Positions 1-5,492 of a stretch of DNA of 5,492 nt are shown here, piece by piece (the stretch's first letter is position 1; each line of letters starts with the position of its first letter). This stretch comes from JAADHY01 sp964428935. GTDB lineage: Bacteria; Planctomycetota; Planctomycetia; Planctomycetales; Planctomycetaceae. Location of the stretch: positions 1 through 5,492 of the forward strand of contig CAYSAG010000334.1 in NCBI GenBank assembly GCA_964428935.1, written 5' to 3'. A model generated the notes under the pieces. It was not told the DNA's origin. It made no database searches and saw only the letters and a program-made list of their open reading frames with translations. Position numbers and translations under genes: made by a program.

Positions 1-292
1 GGCCAGCGAGGCCGAAAAGCTTTGGCGTTTGGGCGAGCGAAGTCTGTGGCGGATGGAAAGTCCAATTCGAACGGGAATTGCCGAACAAAGTGTGTCGCTC
101 GGTTGCGCGAGCGAAGCTTTCGTGATGAAACGGCTGCCAGCGGAAGCGAGCGGTGACTGCCGGCAAGACGGTCGCAGGTGCTTCACCCGGTACCAGCAGT
201 GCCGGGAAGCCCGTACTGGCAGACGGTCGACGCAGGAGGCATCGCGGGCTGCCCGCAAACGCCGTTGCCGTGAAAACTTCGGTACGTCGCAG
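1..292. other. No supportable gene; low-complexity GC-rich spacer with small inverted repeats
   Basis: Several frames stay open for part of this stretch, but the translations are rich in Arg, Ser and Gly and match nothing I recognise. The one that runs longest on the plus strand reads straight through the tRNA-Leu gene. One plus-strand frame is open from the left edge to a stop at 123-125 and could be the tail of a gene outside the window; I cannot confirm it. Two small inverted repeats are visible: a 6-bp arm pair at 63-68/75-80 and a 7-bp pair at 95-101/108-114. A third (GCGGGC/GCCCGC) spans 244-256. Confidence 0.5.
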
Positions 293-376
293 TGCGAGAG
301 GGGGGACTCGAACCCCCACGGGCGTAAGCCCACTGGATCCTAAGTCCAGCGCGTCTGCCAGTTCCGCCACTCTCGC
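293..376 (-). tRNA. tRNA-Leu, anticodon UAG
   Basis: Read on the minus strand, this 84-base stretch folds as a class II tRNA. The acceptor arms GCGAGAG (376-370) and CTCTCGC (300-294) pair over 7 bp and are followed by discriminator A at 293. The anticodon stem CTGGA/TCCAG closes the 7-base loop CTTAGGA, whose middle three bases are TAG, so it decodes CUA and, by wobble, other CUN leucine codons. The T arm is GGGGG-TTCGAGT-CCCCC. A long variable arm (GGGC, TTAC, GCCC) is as expected for tRNA-Leu. The 3' CCA is not encoded (CTG follows the discriminator), so CCA must be added by tRNA nucleotidyltransferase. No clear U-tract terminator is visible just downstream. Confidence 0.97.
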
Positions 377-401
377 GAGTCGACCGTCCGCAAGCGTGCC
401 G

Positions 402-608
402 TCAGCGAGCAGTCGGCGTCTGCGTGCCAACCGGCCGTGTTTCAAGGAGCCAAGCACCGCCGTACTCGCTCGGCGCCGACACTTCCGGTGGCCACACTTC
501 TTCTTGCCACATGTCGCACACGTGAAACGGCGCGTCCAACAAGCGCCGCCCCTCGTCGGACCCCTCACATAGCCCAGCCGGCTGGTTGAGCGTAAAACAC
601 TGCGGCAC
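402..608 (-). CDS. Possible small hypothetical protein (68 aa) upstream of tRNA-Leu
   Basis: I do not recognise this protein. It opens with GTG at 608, the first start after an in-frame TGA upstream, and stops at 402, 25 bases before the tRNA. The product is acidic in its middle, has no membrane segment or signal peptide, and has cysteines near residues 4, 14 and 31. Two things favour it. G+C by codon position runs third > first > second (hand count about 72, 67 and 55 percent), the usual pattern of a GC-rich gene. A well-spaced promoter candidate (644-672) would start a transcript about 29 bases before the GTG. Against it, there is no convincing Shine-Dalgarno sequence, only GGA very close to the start, and no known family. 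The transcript could equally serve only the tRNA. Confidence 0.3.
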   Translation of the reverse strand: MPQCFTLNQPAGLCEGSDEGRRLLDAPFHVCDMWQEEVWPPEVSAPSEYGGAWLLETRPVGTQTPTAR

Positions 609-643
609 GTTTCCGCTCGCCCGTTTGGTCTTTCAACGGCGGC

Positions 644-672
644 ATTCTACCGAGCGGCCTCAACGGCGGCAA
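644..672 (-). promoter_or_regulatory. Candidate sigma70-type promoter toward the small ORF and tRNA-Leu
   Basis: On the minus strand, TTGCCG (672-667, 4 of 6 matches to TTGACA) is followed after exactly 17 bases by TAGAAT (649-644, 5 of 6 matches to TATAAT). Transcription would start near 637 and run through the 68-codon frame into the tRNA. The match was found by eye, and in a GC-rich genome the true promoter consensus may differ. Confidence 0.4.
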
Positions 673-826
673 TTGGGCGGAGCCGGTCCGGGCGAGGCCG
701 TCGCAGCGTTGCCATCCACCCCGCTGACTCCGTTCGGTCACGTTGAAGTTGAGCGACCTGCGGCGGACCGGCCGTGTCCTTCTCAAAGCTGCGACGCTGC
801 GAGCCTGTCCTGTCGCCGATTCGGGT

Positions 827-855
827 TTGGCGGACCTGGCCGAATTCCTTACACT
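827..855 (+). promoter_or_regulatory. Candidate sigma70-type promoter for murC-murB
   Basis: TTGGCG (827-832, 4 of 6 matches to TTGACA) and TACACT (850-855, 4 of 6 matches to TATAAT) are separated by 17 bases. This is the best plus-strand pair I found between the tRNA and murC. A start near 862 would leave an unusually long leader of about 340 bases before murC. Each half-site is only a moderate match, so a chance occurrence is quite possible. Confidence 0.25.
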
Positions 856-1196
856 TCCGCCGCTTTCGTTCGTTCGACGGTCGCGGCAGCCACGAGTGCC
901 CGTTCGGTCGGAGCAGCAGTGGCCTTGCCCACTTTTAGGCCCAGTCCGGGCGGAGGTTTGCCCACTCGTCGCAACCGGCACAACCCGCAGAGCTGCTCGA
1001 GCGGCTCCGCTGCTCAAGACCGCTACGACCGCCATCGCCTCGGGCGAGCCCTGCGAGCAGTCGGTTCCGCTCGTACGGGCAGTGGATTCGCTCGAAGCTT
1101 CCAACCGATACAACCAACCGAACGCGTCGGCGCGGCTTGGCCGGTGGTAGGCGGAGCAGTCGCGCTAATCAGAACGCTGTGCTGGCAAACGGTTGC

Positions 1197-1200
1197 AGGG
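1197..1200 (+). promoter_or_regulatory. Ribosome binding site deciding the murC start
   Basis: AGGG lies 5 bases before the ATG at 1206 and only 2 bases before the ATG at 1203. The spacing favours 1206 as the murC start. The two adjacent ATG codons differ by a single residue. Confidence 0.45.
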
Positions 1201-1205
1201 ACATG

Positions 1206-2699
1206 ATGATTTGCGCAGAGGCTGCCACAGGGGTTTGCTTCCCACGCGAGGCCGGCTGGGGCGTGCTGGCCCGTCCGGTGGCGACCGGCCGCGTCCACTT
1301 GGTCGGCGTGTGTGGTTCGGGCATGAAAGCTTTGGCCGAGTACCTGCTGGACGCTGGCTGGCAGGTCAGCGGCTCGGACCTTCGAGGCGGCGAGCCGGTC
1401 CGGTTTCTTGCTCGCCGCGGGTTACGGTTTCGGTCGGGGCACTCTGAGAACTTCGTCCCGTCCGATTGCGATCTGTTGGTCTACAGCCCGGCGGTGGGAC
1501 CGACGAATCCGGAGCGGCGGGCGGCGCAGCGGCTCGGAATTCCGCAACTTTCCTACGCTCAGGTGCTCGGACGCATTACCGAAGTTCGCCGGTCGCTGTG
1601 CGTGGCCGGCACGCACGGCAAGAGCACCACGACGGCCATGGTAGCTTGGTTGCTTCGTTACTCCGGTTGGCAGCCGTCGGCGGTTTTTGGAGCGGAGTTG
1701 GTCGGAAGTGGCAGAAGCGGCTGGTTCGGGCGGGGTGAGCACTTCGTTGTCGAAAGTTGCGAGTACCAGCGGAACTTCTTGCACTTGCGTCCGCACTGGG
1801 CTGCGATTTTGGGTGTGGAGCCGGACCACTTCGATTGCTTCGAGACCGAGGAAGACTTGCACGACGCGTTCGCTGGGTTTGCCGGTCGTGTCGCGTCGGA
1901 CGGCTTGTTGTTGGTTCGAGGGGATTGCCGCGGGGCGGTCCGGGCGGCGTCTGTGTGCTCGGCGCCGGTTGAGACGTTCTCGTTGAACCGAGCCGGCAGT
2001 CCGAACTGGTGGGCGGCGGACCTGCGTCCGGTCGGTCGCGGTTACCGGTTTCGTGTGTTCTACGACGGCGACTTCCTGGCCGAGCTGACGTCTCCGGTGC
2101 CGGGGCGGCACAACGTGTTGAACGCGTTGGCGGCCTGTGCGTTAGCGTTTCATGCTGGGGTGGAGCCGTCGCTGCTGCGTGAGGGCTTGGAGGAGTTTCC
2201 TGGAATCCGGCGGCGCTTGGAGGTGGTTGGCCTTTGGCGGGGCGTGACGCTGGTGGACGACTACGCTCACCACCCAACGGCCGTTCGGGCCACGCTGGAA
2301 GCGGCGCGGGAGTGTTTCGGACGCAGACGGCTTTGGTGCGTTTTTCAGCCGCACCAAGTGTCGCGTCTGCGGCGGCTGATGGGAGCGTTCGCGGCCAGCT
2401 TTGACGCCGCAGACCGCGTGCTGGTCGCACCCGTGTACGCGGCTCGCGAGCAGGCCGGTGCAGAAGCCTGCGAAGCGGCACGAGAACTGGCGGCTCGCCT
2501 GGCTTTGCGAGGAGTCCACAGCCAGTTCGTCTCTTCCCTTGACCAAGCCATTGCAACTTTAGACGATGACGCGCTTCCGGGTGACGTGGTCATTGCAATG
2601 GGTGCAGGAGACATTACGCAGGTCACACATGAGTTCACTGGACGAATTCAGCGACATTTTGCAGAGGAACCGGCCGCTCGCTCCCTTAACGTCGCTTAA
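1206..2699 (+). CDS. murC: UDP-N-acetylmuramate--L-alanine ligase (MurC)
   Basis: This cytoplasmic ATP-dependent ligase adds L-alanine to UDP-N-acetylmuramate, the first residue of the peptidoglycan stem peptide. From the chosen start it has 497 residues, close to E. coli MurC (491). The N-terminal UDP-binding motif is HLVGVCGSGM (31-40). The ATP loop GTHGKSTTT is at 135-143. An acidic active-site segment follows (ESCEYQRNFL, 183-192), then GRHN (300-303), DDYAHHP (351-357), FQPH (380-383) and the late GAGDI (466-470). The last two separate it from Mpl, which otherwise shares a GxCG-type N-terminal motif. The first Gly-rich motif has Cys where MurC usually has Gly. A TTG at 1137 would add 23 residues but has no ribosome site; ATG 1203 is a close alternative. 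Its 3' end overlaps murB by 71 bases, which suggests co-transcription. No murG or ftsW precedes it here. Confidence 0.93.
   Translation: MICAEAATGVCFPREAGWGVLARPVATGRVHLVGVCGSGMKALAEYLLDAGWQVSGSDLRGGEPVRFLARRGLRFRSGHSENFVPSDCDLLVYSPAVGPTNPERRAAQRLGIPQLSYAQVLGRITEVRRSLCVAGTHGKSTTTAMVAWLLRYSGWQPSAVFGAELVGSGRSGWFGRGEHFVVESCEYQRNFLHLRPHWAAILGVEPDHFDCFETEEDLHDAFAGFAGRVASDGLLLVRGDCRGAVRAASVCSAPVETFSLNRAGSPNWWAADLRPVGRGYRFRVFYDGDFLAELTSPVPGRHNVLNALAACALAFHAGVEPSLLREGLEEFPGIRRRLEVVGLWRGVTLVDDYAHHPTAVRATLEAARECFGRRRLWCVFQPHQVSRLRRLMGAFAASFDAADRVLVAPVYAAREQAGAEACEAARELAARLALRGVHSQFVSSLDQAIATLDDDALPGDVVIAMGAGDITQVTHEFTGRIQRHFAEEPAARSLNVA
2620..2622 (+). promoter_or_regulatory. murB ribosome binding site inside murC
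   Basis: AGG (within CAGGT) lies 6 bases before the ATG at 2629, inside the murC coding region. It supports 2629 over the in-frame ATG at 2566, which would add 21 residues of non-MurB sequence. Confidence 0.5.
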
Positions 2700-3507
2700 G
2701 GTCGGCGGACCGGCTCAGTTCTTTGCAGAACCGCGGGACCGAGACGAGCTGGCACGCTTGGTGCGATGCTGCCGCCAAAACGAAATTCCTTTCCGCGTGC
2801 TGGGCGGTGGCACCAACCTGTTGGTCCGGGACGAAGGAGTCCGCGGTGTCGTTGCACGGCTCCGTCCGGACGTCTTCGGAGGCATCGACGTGCAGGGAAC
2901 GGCCGTCCGAGCCGGAGCGGCGGCGTTGCTTTCCGAGCTGATTTCCGAGTCGGTGCGAGCGGGGCTGACCGGTTTGGAGGGCCTGGTCGGCATCCCCGGA
3001 ACGGTGGGCGGCGCCGTCCGAGGCAACGCTGGCGGACGCAGCGGCGACATTGGCGAGCACGTCCGGAAGGTGACGGTGCTGACGGCCGATGGCGAAGTCG
3101 ATGAGCTGGACGAGGACGATGTTCAGTTCGGCTACCGGTCTTGCAGCATCAAAGACCCCGTGATTCTGGACGTGGTCGTCGAGTTGTCGCAGGACGACCC
3201 CGAACGGATTACGCGGCGCGTCAAGAAGCAGTGGATTCTGAAAAAATCCAGCCAGCCGCTCGGGTCACAGTCGGCCGGTTGCATTTTCAAGAATCCGCGA
3301 GGCACCAGCGCTGGCGAACTGATCGAACAGGCTGGATTGGTCGGCCGCCGGGTGGGCGGAGCCGAGGTGAGCGAGCGACACGCCAATTTCATTGTGACCC
3401 ACGAAGGCGCCACGGCCAGCGACGTCTTGCAGCTGGCCGAGCAGATTCGCGAAGAGGTGGCTCGCCAGTTCGGCATCGAGCTGGAGTACGAGATCGACAT
3501 TTGGTAG
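2629..3507 (+). CDS. murB: UDP-N-acetylenolpyruvoylglucosamine reductase (MurB, type II)
   Basis: This FAD-dependent, NADPH-using cytoplasmic enzyme reduces UDP-N-acetylglucosamine enolpyruvate to UDP-N-acetylmuramate, the substrate of MurC. It has 292 residues, the size of the shorter type II MurB rather than the roughly 340-residue E. coli type I. Family signatures occur in order: TSLKVGGPA (21-29), the FAD-binding LGGGTNLLVRD (58-68), GLEGLVGIPGTVGGAV (115-130) with GNAG (132-135), YR with the catalytic Arg at 170, SAGCIFKNP (215-223), and a C-terminal LEYEID whose Glu (probably 288) fits the active-site Glu. The proton-donating position of the SAG(S/C)xFKNP motif is Cys218 here; E. coli uses Ser, and Cys occurs naturally in other MurB proteins. 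The start cannot be much later than 2629, because the conserved N-terminal motif begins at residue 21, still within the murC overlap. It is probably in one operon with murC. Confidence 0.95.
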   Translation: MSSLDEFSDILQRNRPLAPLTSLKVGGPAQFFAEPRDRDELARLVRCCRQNEIPFRVLGGGTNLLVRDEGVRGVVARLRPDVFGGIDVQGTAVRAGAAALLSELISESVRAGLTGLEGLVGIPGTVGGAVRGNAGGRSGDIGEHVRKVTVLTADGEVDELDEDDVQFGYRSCSIKDPVILDVVVELSQDDPERITRRVKKQWILKKSSQPLGSQSAGCIFKNPRGTSAGELIEQAGLVGRRVGGAEVSERHANFIVTHEGATASDVLQLAEQIREEVARQFGIELEYEIDIW

Positions 3508-3647
3508 CGAGGCGAAGCCGGGCGGCTTGCAGCAAGTCGCCGGTGGAGCTGCTGCCATGTGCTTGTCGCCGACCGGTACAGCGCAGCAGGTTTGCTCGAC
3601 ACCGTGACGTGGAGCGGCCTGTTCGCAGCTGTCGGGACAGCGGCTCG
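3508..3647. other. Convergent intergenic gap between murB and the acyl-CoA dehydrogenase
   Basis: A 140-base gap between two converging stop codons, so terminators for both transcripts would be expected. I see only a weak 5-bp hairpin, GCTGT (3628-3632) and ACAGC (3637-3641) with a 4-base loop, and no T tract on either side. Termination may be Rho-dependent or use a structure I cannot judge by eye. Confidence 0.4.
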
Positions 3648-5390
3648 TCAGTCGACTTTGGGCACCGGGCCGGCCAGGAGCTCGTACTCGTCCAGGGCCG
3701 ACGTGTCACCCGAAAGGACCTGTCGGCAGTACATGTCGAGCAGCGGAAGCTGGTAGGTGAGGAACCGCTTCAGCACGTGCCGCTTCCGCTCATTCACTCG
3801 GGCTTGGTCCAGCAGCAAATGGCCGATGATGATGATGGCTGCTGCGTCGACCAGACGGCGTCCGGACAGGTCCATGTAAGTCGCGGACTTCTGCTTGACG
3901 AAGTTGATGGCCTCACTCAGGTGCTGTCTAGCCTCAACGAGCTGTTGTTTGAACTCGTTGAGCTGCGAGTCTTCGTAGTTGATTTTTTCCCGCGGGTCGA
4001 TGAAGGCTTCCAGCGCGCCGGCCGTCACCCGTCGAACGGCGGCCACAATCTGCAACTGGCTGGTGCCTTCGTAAATGGTGGTGATTCGAGCGTCACGCAG
4101 GTAACGCTCGGCCGGGTAGTCCCGCATGTAGCCCGAACCGCCGAGCACTTGGATGGCCGTGCTGGCCACTTGGACGCACATCTCCGAGGCGTAGTACTTG
4201 CTCATGGGCGTGAGCATGCTGTTGAGCCGTTTGTAGAGCTTCGCGTTGGCTCGCAGCTGCTTCTTTTCTTCCGGCGTCACGTTGGTGCCGCGTTCCAGTA
4301 GCCGGTTCGTGTTGTTTTCGAGGTCACAGACGCGGCTGGTTTCGTAGGTCAGCGCGCGGGCTGCCTCCAGAGCCACCTTCATGTCCGTGACCATTTCCGC
4401 CACGGCCGGCAATCGCTCAATCGGCCCGCCGAACTGTTGCCGAGTGTGTGCGTAGGTGCGAGCCAACCGGTAGGCGGCCTCGGCAATGCCCAAGGACTGC
4501 GCGGCAATGCCAACCCGCGCGCCGTTCATCAAGGCCCACACGTAGGTCACGAGCCCTCGCTGCCGCTCGCCAATCAGTTTGGCCGGCGCGTCGTCGTAGA
4601 CCAGCTCGCACGTCGGTGACCCGTGAATGCCGAGCTTGTCCTCGAGGTGCCGGACACGGATCCGGTCGCAACGCTCCGAAATGAACAGGCTCAGCCCACG
4701 GCCGTCGCTGATGTCCGGCTCGCTGCGGGCCAGCGTCAACAGAATTTCGCCACAGCCGTTCGTGATGAAGCGCTTCACGCCCTTCAGGTACCAGTTGCCC
4801 TGCTCGTCTTGGTAGGCACGTAGCCGGACCGCTTGCAGGTCGCTGCCAGCGTCGGGCTCCGTCAACACCATGGCTCCCGTGACTTCGCCCCGGGCGAACC
4901 GAGGCAGCACGTCCTCCTTGATTTCCTCGCTGGCGAAAGCATTGATCGTGTCGCCAATTCCCTGCAGACCGAACAAGTTCATGAAAGACGCGTCGGCCCG
5001 ACTGACGATTTCGATGGCCATCGTGTAGATCAGATTGGGCAAGTTGAGGCCACCGAAACGGCGCGGCAGGGTGAAGCCCATCAGGTCGGCTTGAGCCATT
5101 CGGCGAAGGTTCTCGCGGACGAGCGGGTGCAACGTGACCGTGCCGTCGTCGTTCAGCTTGTTTCCTTCGCGGTCGACTTGCTCGGCATGCGGAGCAATGA
5201 TTTCGGCTGCGATCTGCCCGACGATTTCCAATACCCGCCAATAGTTGTCGACGGCATCTTCCTCGTCGATCGGCACGTAGTCGGCATCGCCGTTTTCCGC
5301 GTCCCGCTCCTGCAGCCGAGCCAACTCCTTCAAGTCCATGTGCTTGAAGAGGAACTGGATGTCTTCGTTGTCAAGGAAGAAGTTTGCCAC
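3648..5390 (-). CDS. Long acyl-CoA dehydrogenase with C-terminal extension
   Basis: A 580-residue FAD flavoenzyme predicted to introduce the alpha-beta double bond into an acyl-CoA, passing electrons to ETF. It is much longer than the roughly 380-residue classic members and resembles the approximately 600-residue group that includes DmdC (3-methylmercaptopropionyl-CoA dehydrogenase). An N-terminal leader (1-45) has the DNxDxxF..HMDL pattern seen in that group. The core carries TEPDAGSD (177-184), RQQFGGPI (317-324), QVLGGSGYMRDYPAERYLRD (414-433) and IYEGTSQLQ (439-447), with Glu441 in the catalytic-base position. A charged insertion lies at about 358-380. Residues 465-580 form a helical C-terminal extension of the acetyl-CoA-dehydrogenase C-terminal-like type. 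The GTG start is supported by a strong ribosome site, and no other in-frame start lies upstream in the window. The substrate cannot be told from sequence; the family call is firm. It converges on murB. Confidence 0.93.
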   Translation of the reverse strand: MANFFLDNEDIQFLFKHMDLKELARLQERDAENGDADYVPIDEEDAVDNYWRVLEIVGQIAAEIIAPHAEQVDREGNKLNDDGTVTLHPLVRENLRRMAQADLMGFTLPRRFGGLNLPNLIYTMAIEIVSRADASFMNLFGLQGIGDTINAFASEEIKEDVLPRFARGEVTGAMVLTEPDAGSDLQAVRLRAYQDEQGNWYLKGVKRFITNGCGEILLTLARSEPDISDGRGLSLFISERCDRIRVRHLEDKLGIHGSPTCELVYDDAPAKLIGERQRGLVTYVWALMNGARVGIAAQSLGIAEAAYRLARTYAHTRQQFGGPIERLPAVAEMVTDMKVALEAARALTYETSRVCDLENNTNRLLERGTNVTPEEKKQLRANAKLYKRLNSMLTPMSKYYASEMCVQVASTAIQVLGGSGYMRDYPAERYLRDARITTIYEGTSQLQIVAAVRRVTAGALEAFIDPREKINYEDSQLNEFKQQLVEARQHLSEAINFVKQKSATYMDLSGRRLVDAAAIIIIGHLLLDQARVNERKRHVLKRFLTYQLPLLDMYCRQVLSGDTSALDEYELLAGPVPKVD

Positions 5391-5397
5391 CGGGAAA

Positions 5398-5404
5398 CCT
5401 CCCC
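5398..5404 (-). promoter_or_regulatory. Strong Shine-Dalgarno for the acyl-CoA dehydrogenase
   Basis: On the minus strand GGGGAGG (5404-5398) lies 7 bases before the GTG at 5390. This near-ideal match fixes the GTG as the start even though the reading frame stays open upstream to the window edge. Confidence 0.8.
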
Positions 5405-5492
5405 GATCTTGTTTCAGCCGTCCGTTCTTCGAATTCTTCGAGCCGAAACCAACTGTCGATCCGATTGCCGAGGTGACTCGAAACGCTTTCCA
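5405..5492 (-). promoter_or_regulatory. Upstream region of the acyl-CoA dehydrogenase, truncated by the window edge
   Basis: This short stretch would hold the promoter or the end of an upstream gene. It includes a tandem 8-base repeat TTCTTCGA at 5425-5432 and 5434-5441 (plus strand), a 9-base period. No convincing -35/-10 pair is visible. On the minus strand two other frames are open from the edge to stops at 5414-5416 and 5371-5373, so the tail of an upstream gene cannot be excluded. Confidence 0.25.

Larger units (their letters stand above)
609..1205. other. Long gene-poor region between the tRNA side and murC
   Basis: About 600 bases without a convincing gene. Long open frames exist on both strands (586-1206 plus, 743-1150 plus, 565-1113 minus), but they overlap each other, begin mostly at TTG or GTG and encode Arg/Ser/Pro/Ala-rich protein without motifs. 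The plus frame ending at 1206 has only about 61 percent G+C at third positions by hand count, lower than murC. The region holds two outward-facing promoter candidates (644-672 minus and 827-855 plus) and a direct repeat TTGCCCACT at 925-933 and 958-966. It most likely serves as a shared upstream region and murC leader. Confidence 0.5.

Noticed and set aside
1..125. Possible C-terminal end of a plus-strand gene entering from the left edge, stop at 123-125
   Set aside because: Only about 40 codons are visible, there is no recognisable motif and no clear codon bias, so it cannot be distinguished from chance.
1..292. Possible structured RNA such as RNase P RNA, prompted by GGAAAGTCC near 55
   Set aside because: The surrounding conserved RNase P elements (the GAGGAAAGTCCGGGC context and the later conserved core) are absent.
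29..343. 104-codon plus-strand open frame
   Set aside because: It runs into the tRNA-Leu gene on the opposite strand; its C-terminal residues are the tRNA read in antisense.
911..1015. GAGCAGC at 911-917 can pair with either of two GCTGCTC copies (992-998 and 1009-1015), like an attenuator switch
   Set aside because: Each helix is only 7 bp and does not extend. GC-rich sequence gives such pairings often, and there is no terminator hairpin with a T tract.
405..1064. 12-base direct repeat GCGAGCAGTCGG at 405-416 and 1053-1064
   Set aside because: About one such match is expected by chance in a window of this size, and the flanks show no further similarity, so it is not evidence of a duplication or mobile element.
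565..1113. 182-codon minus-strand open frame
   Set aside because: Arg/Ser/Gly-rich translation with no recognisable domain; long open frames arise easily in GC-rich DNA. It also overlaps the better-supported minus-strand promoter and small frame.
586..1206. 206-codon plus-strand open frame whose TGA overlaps the ATG at 1203 as ATGA, suggesting coupling to murC
   Set aside because: It starts at TTG without a ribosome site, spans both promoter candidates, is rich in Arg/Pro/Ser/Ala without motifs, and has only about 61 percent G+C at third positions by hand count. The ATGA overlap is likely chance.
5371..5491. Tail of an upstream minus-strand gene overlapping the acyl-CoA dehydrogenase start
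   Set aside because: Two alternative frames are open from the edge and neither has a recognisable C terminus; the visible stretch is too short to choose.

Overview
The window carries three confident protein genes and one tRNA gene in GC-rich DNA. It looks like bacterial chromosome, most likely from a planctomycete (Planctomycetota). That lineage is an inference from the style of the MurC motifs, the long acyl-CoA dehydrogenase, the missing encoded CCA on the tRNA and the long gene-poor stretch. It was not tested by any search.

Layout from left to right. Bases 1-292 hold no gene I can support. A tRNA-Leu (anticodon UAG) lies on the minus strand at 293-376. Just upstream of it, also on the minus strand, is a possible 68-residue small protein (402-608), preceded by a good promoter-like pair at 644-672. 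About 600 bases (609-1205) then separate this from the peptidoglycan genes. That stretch contains a plus-strand promoter candidate (827-855) that could drive murC. murC (1206-2699) and murB (2629-3507) follow on the plus strand and overlap by 71 bases in different frames. A 140-base gap separates murB from a convergent minus-strand gene for a long acyl-CoA dehydrogenase (3648-5390). That gene has a GTG start and a strong Shine-Dalgarno sequence. The last 102 bases are its upstream region.

MurB makes UDP-N-acetylmuramate by reducing the enolpyruvyl intermediate, and MurC adds L-alanine to that product, so the pair covers two consecutive cytoplasmic steps of peptidoglycan precursor synthesis. 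The acyl-CoA dehydrogenase belongs to fatty-acid or related acyl-CoA oxidation. It is convergent with the mur pair and shows no functional link to it.

I found no mobile element, CRISPR array, toxin or defence system, and nothing that amounts to a new biological system. The points most worth a second look are the long murC/murB dual-coding overlap and the candidate small gene with its promoter in front of the tRNA.
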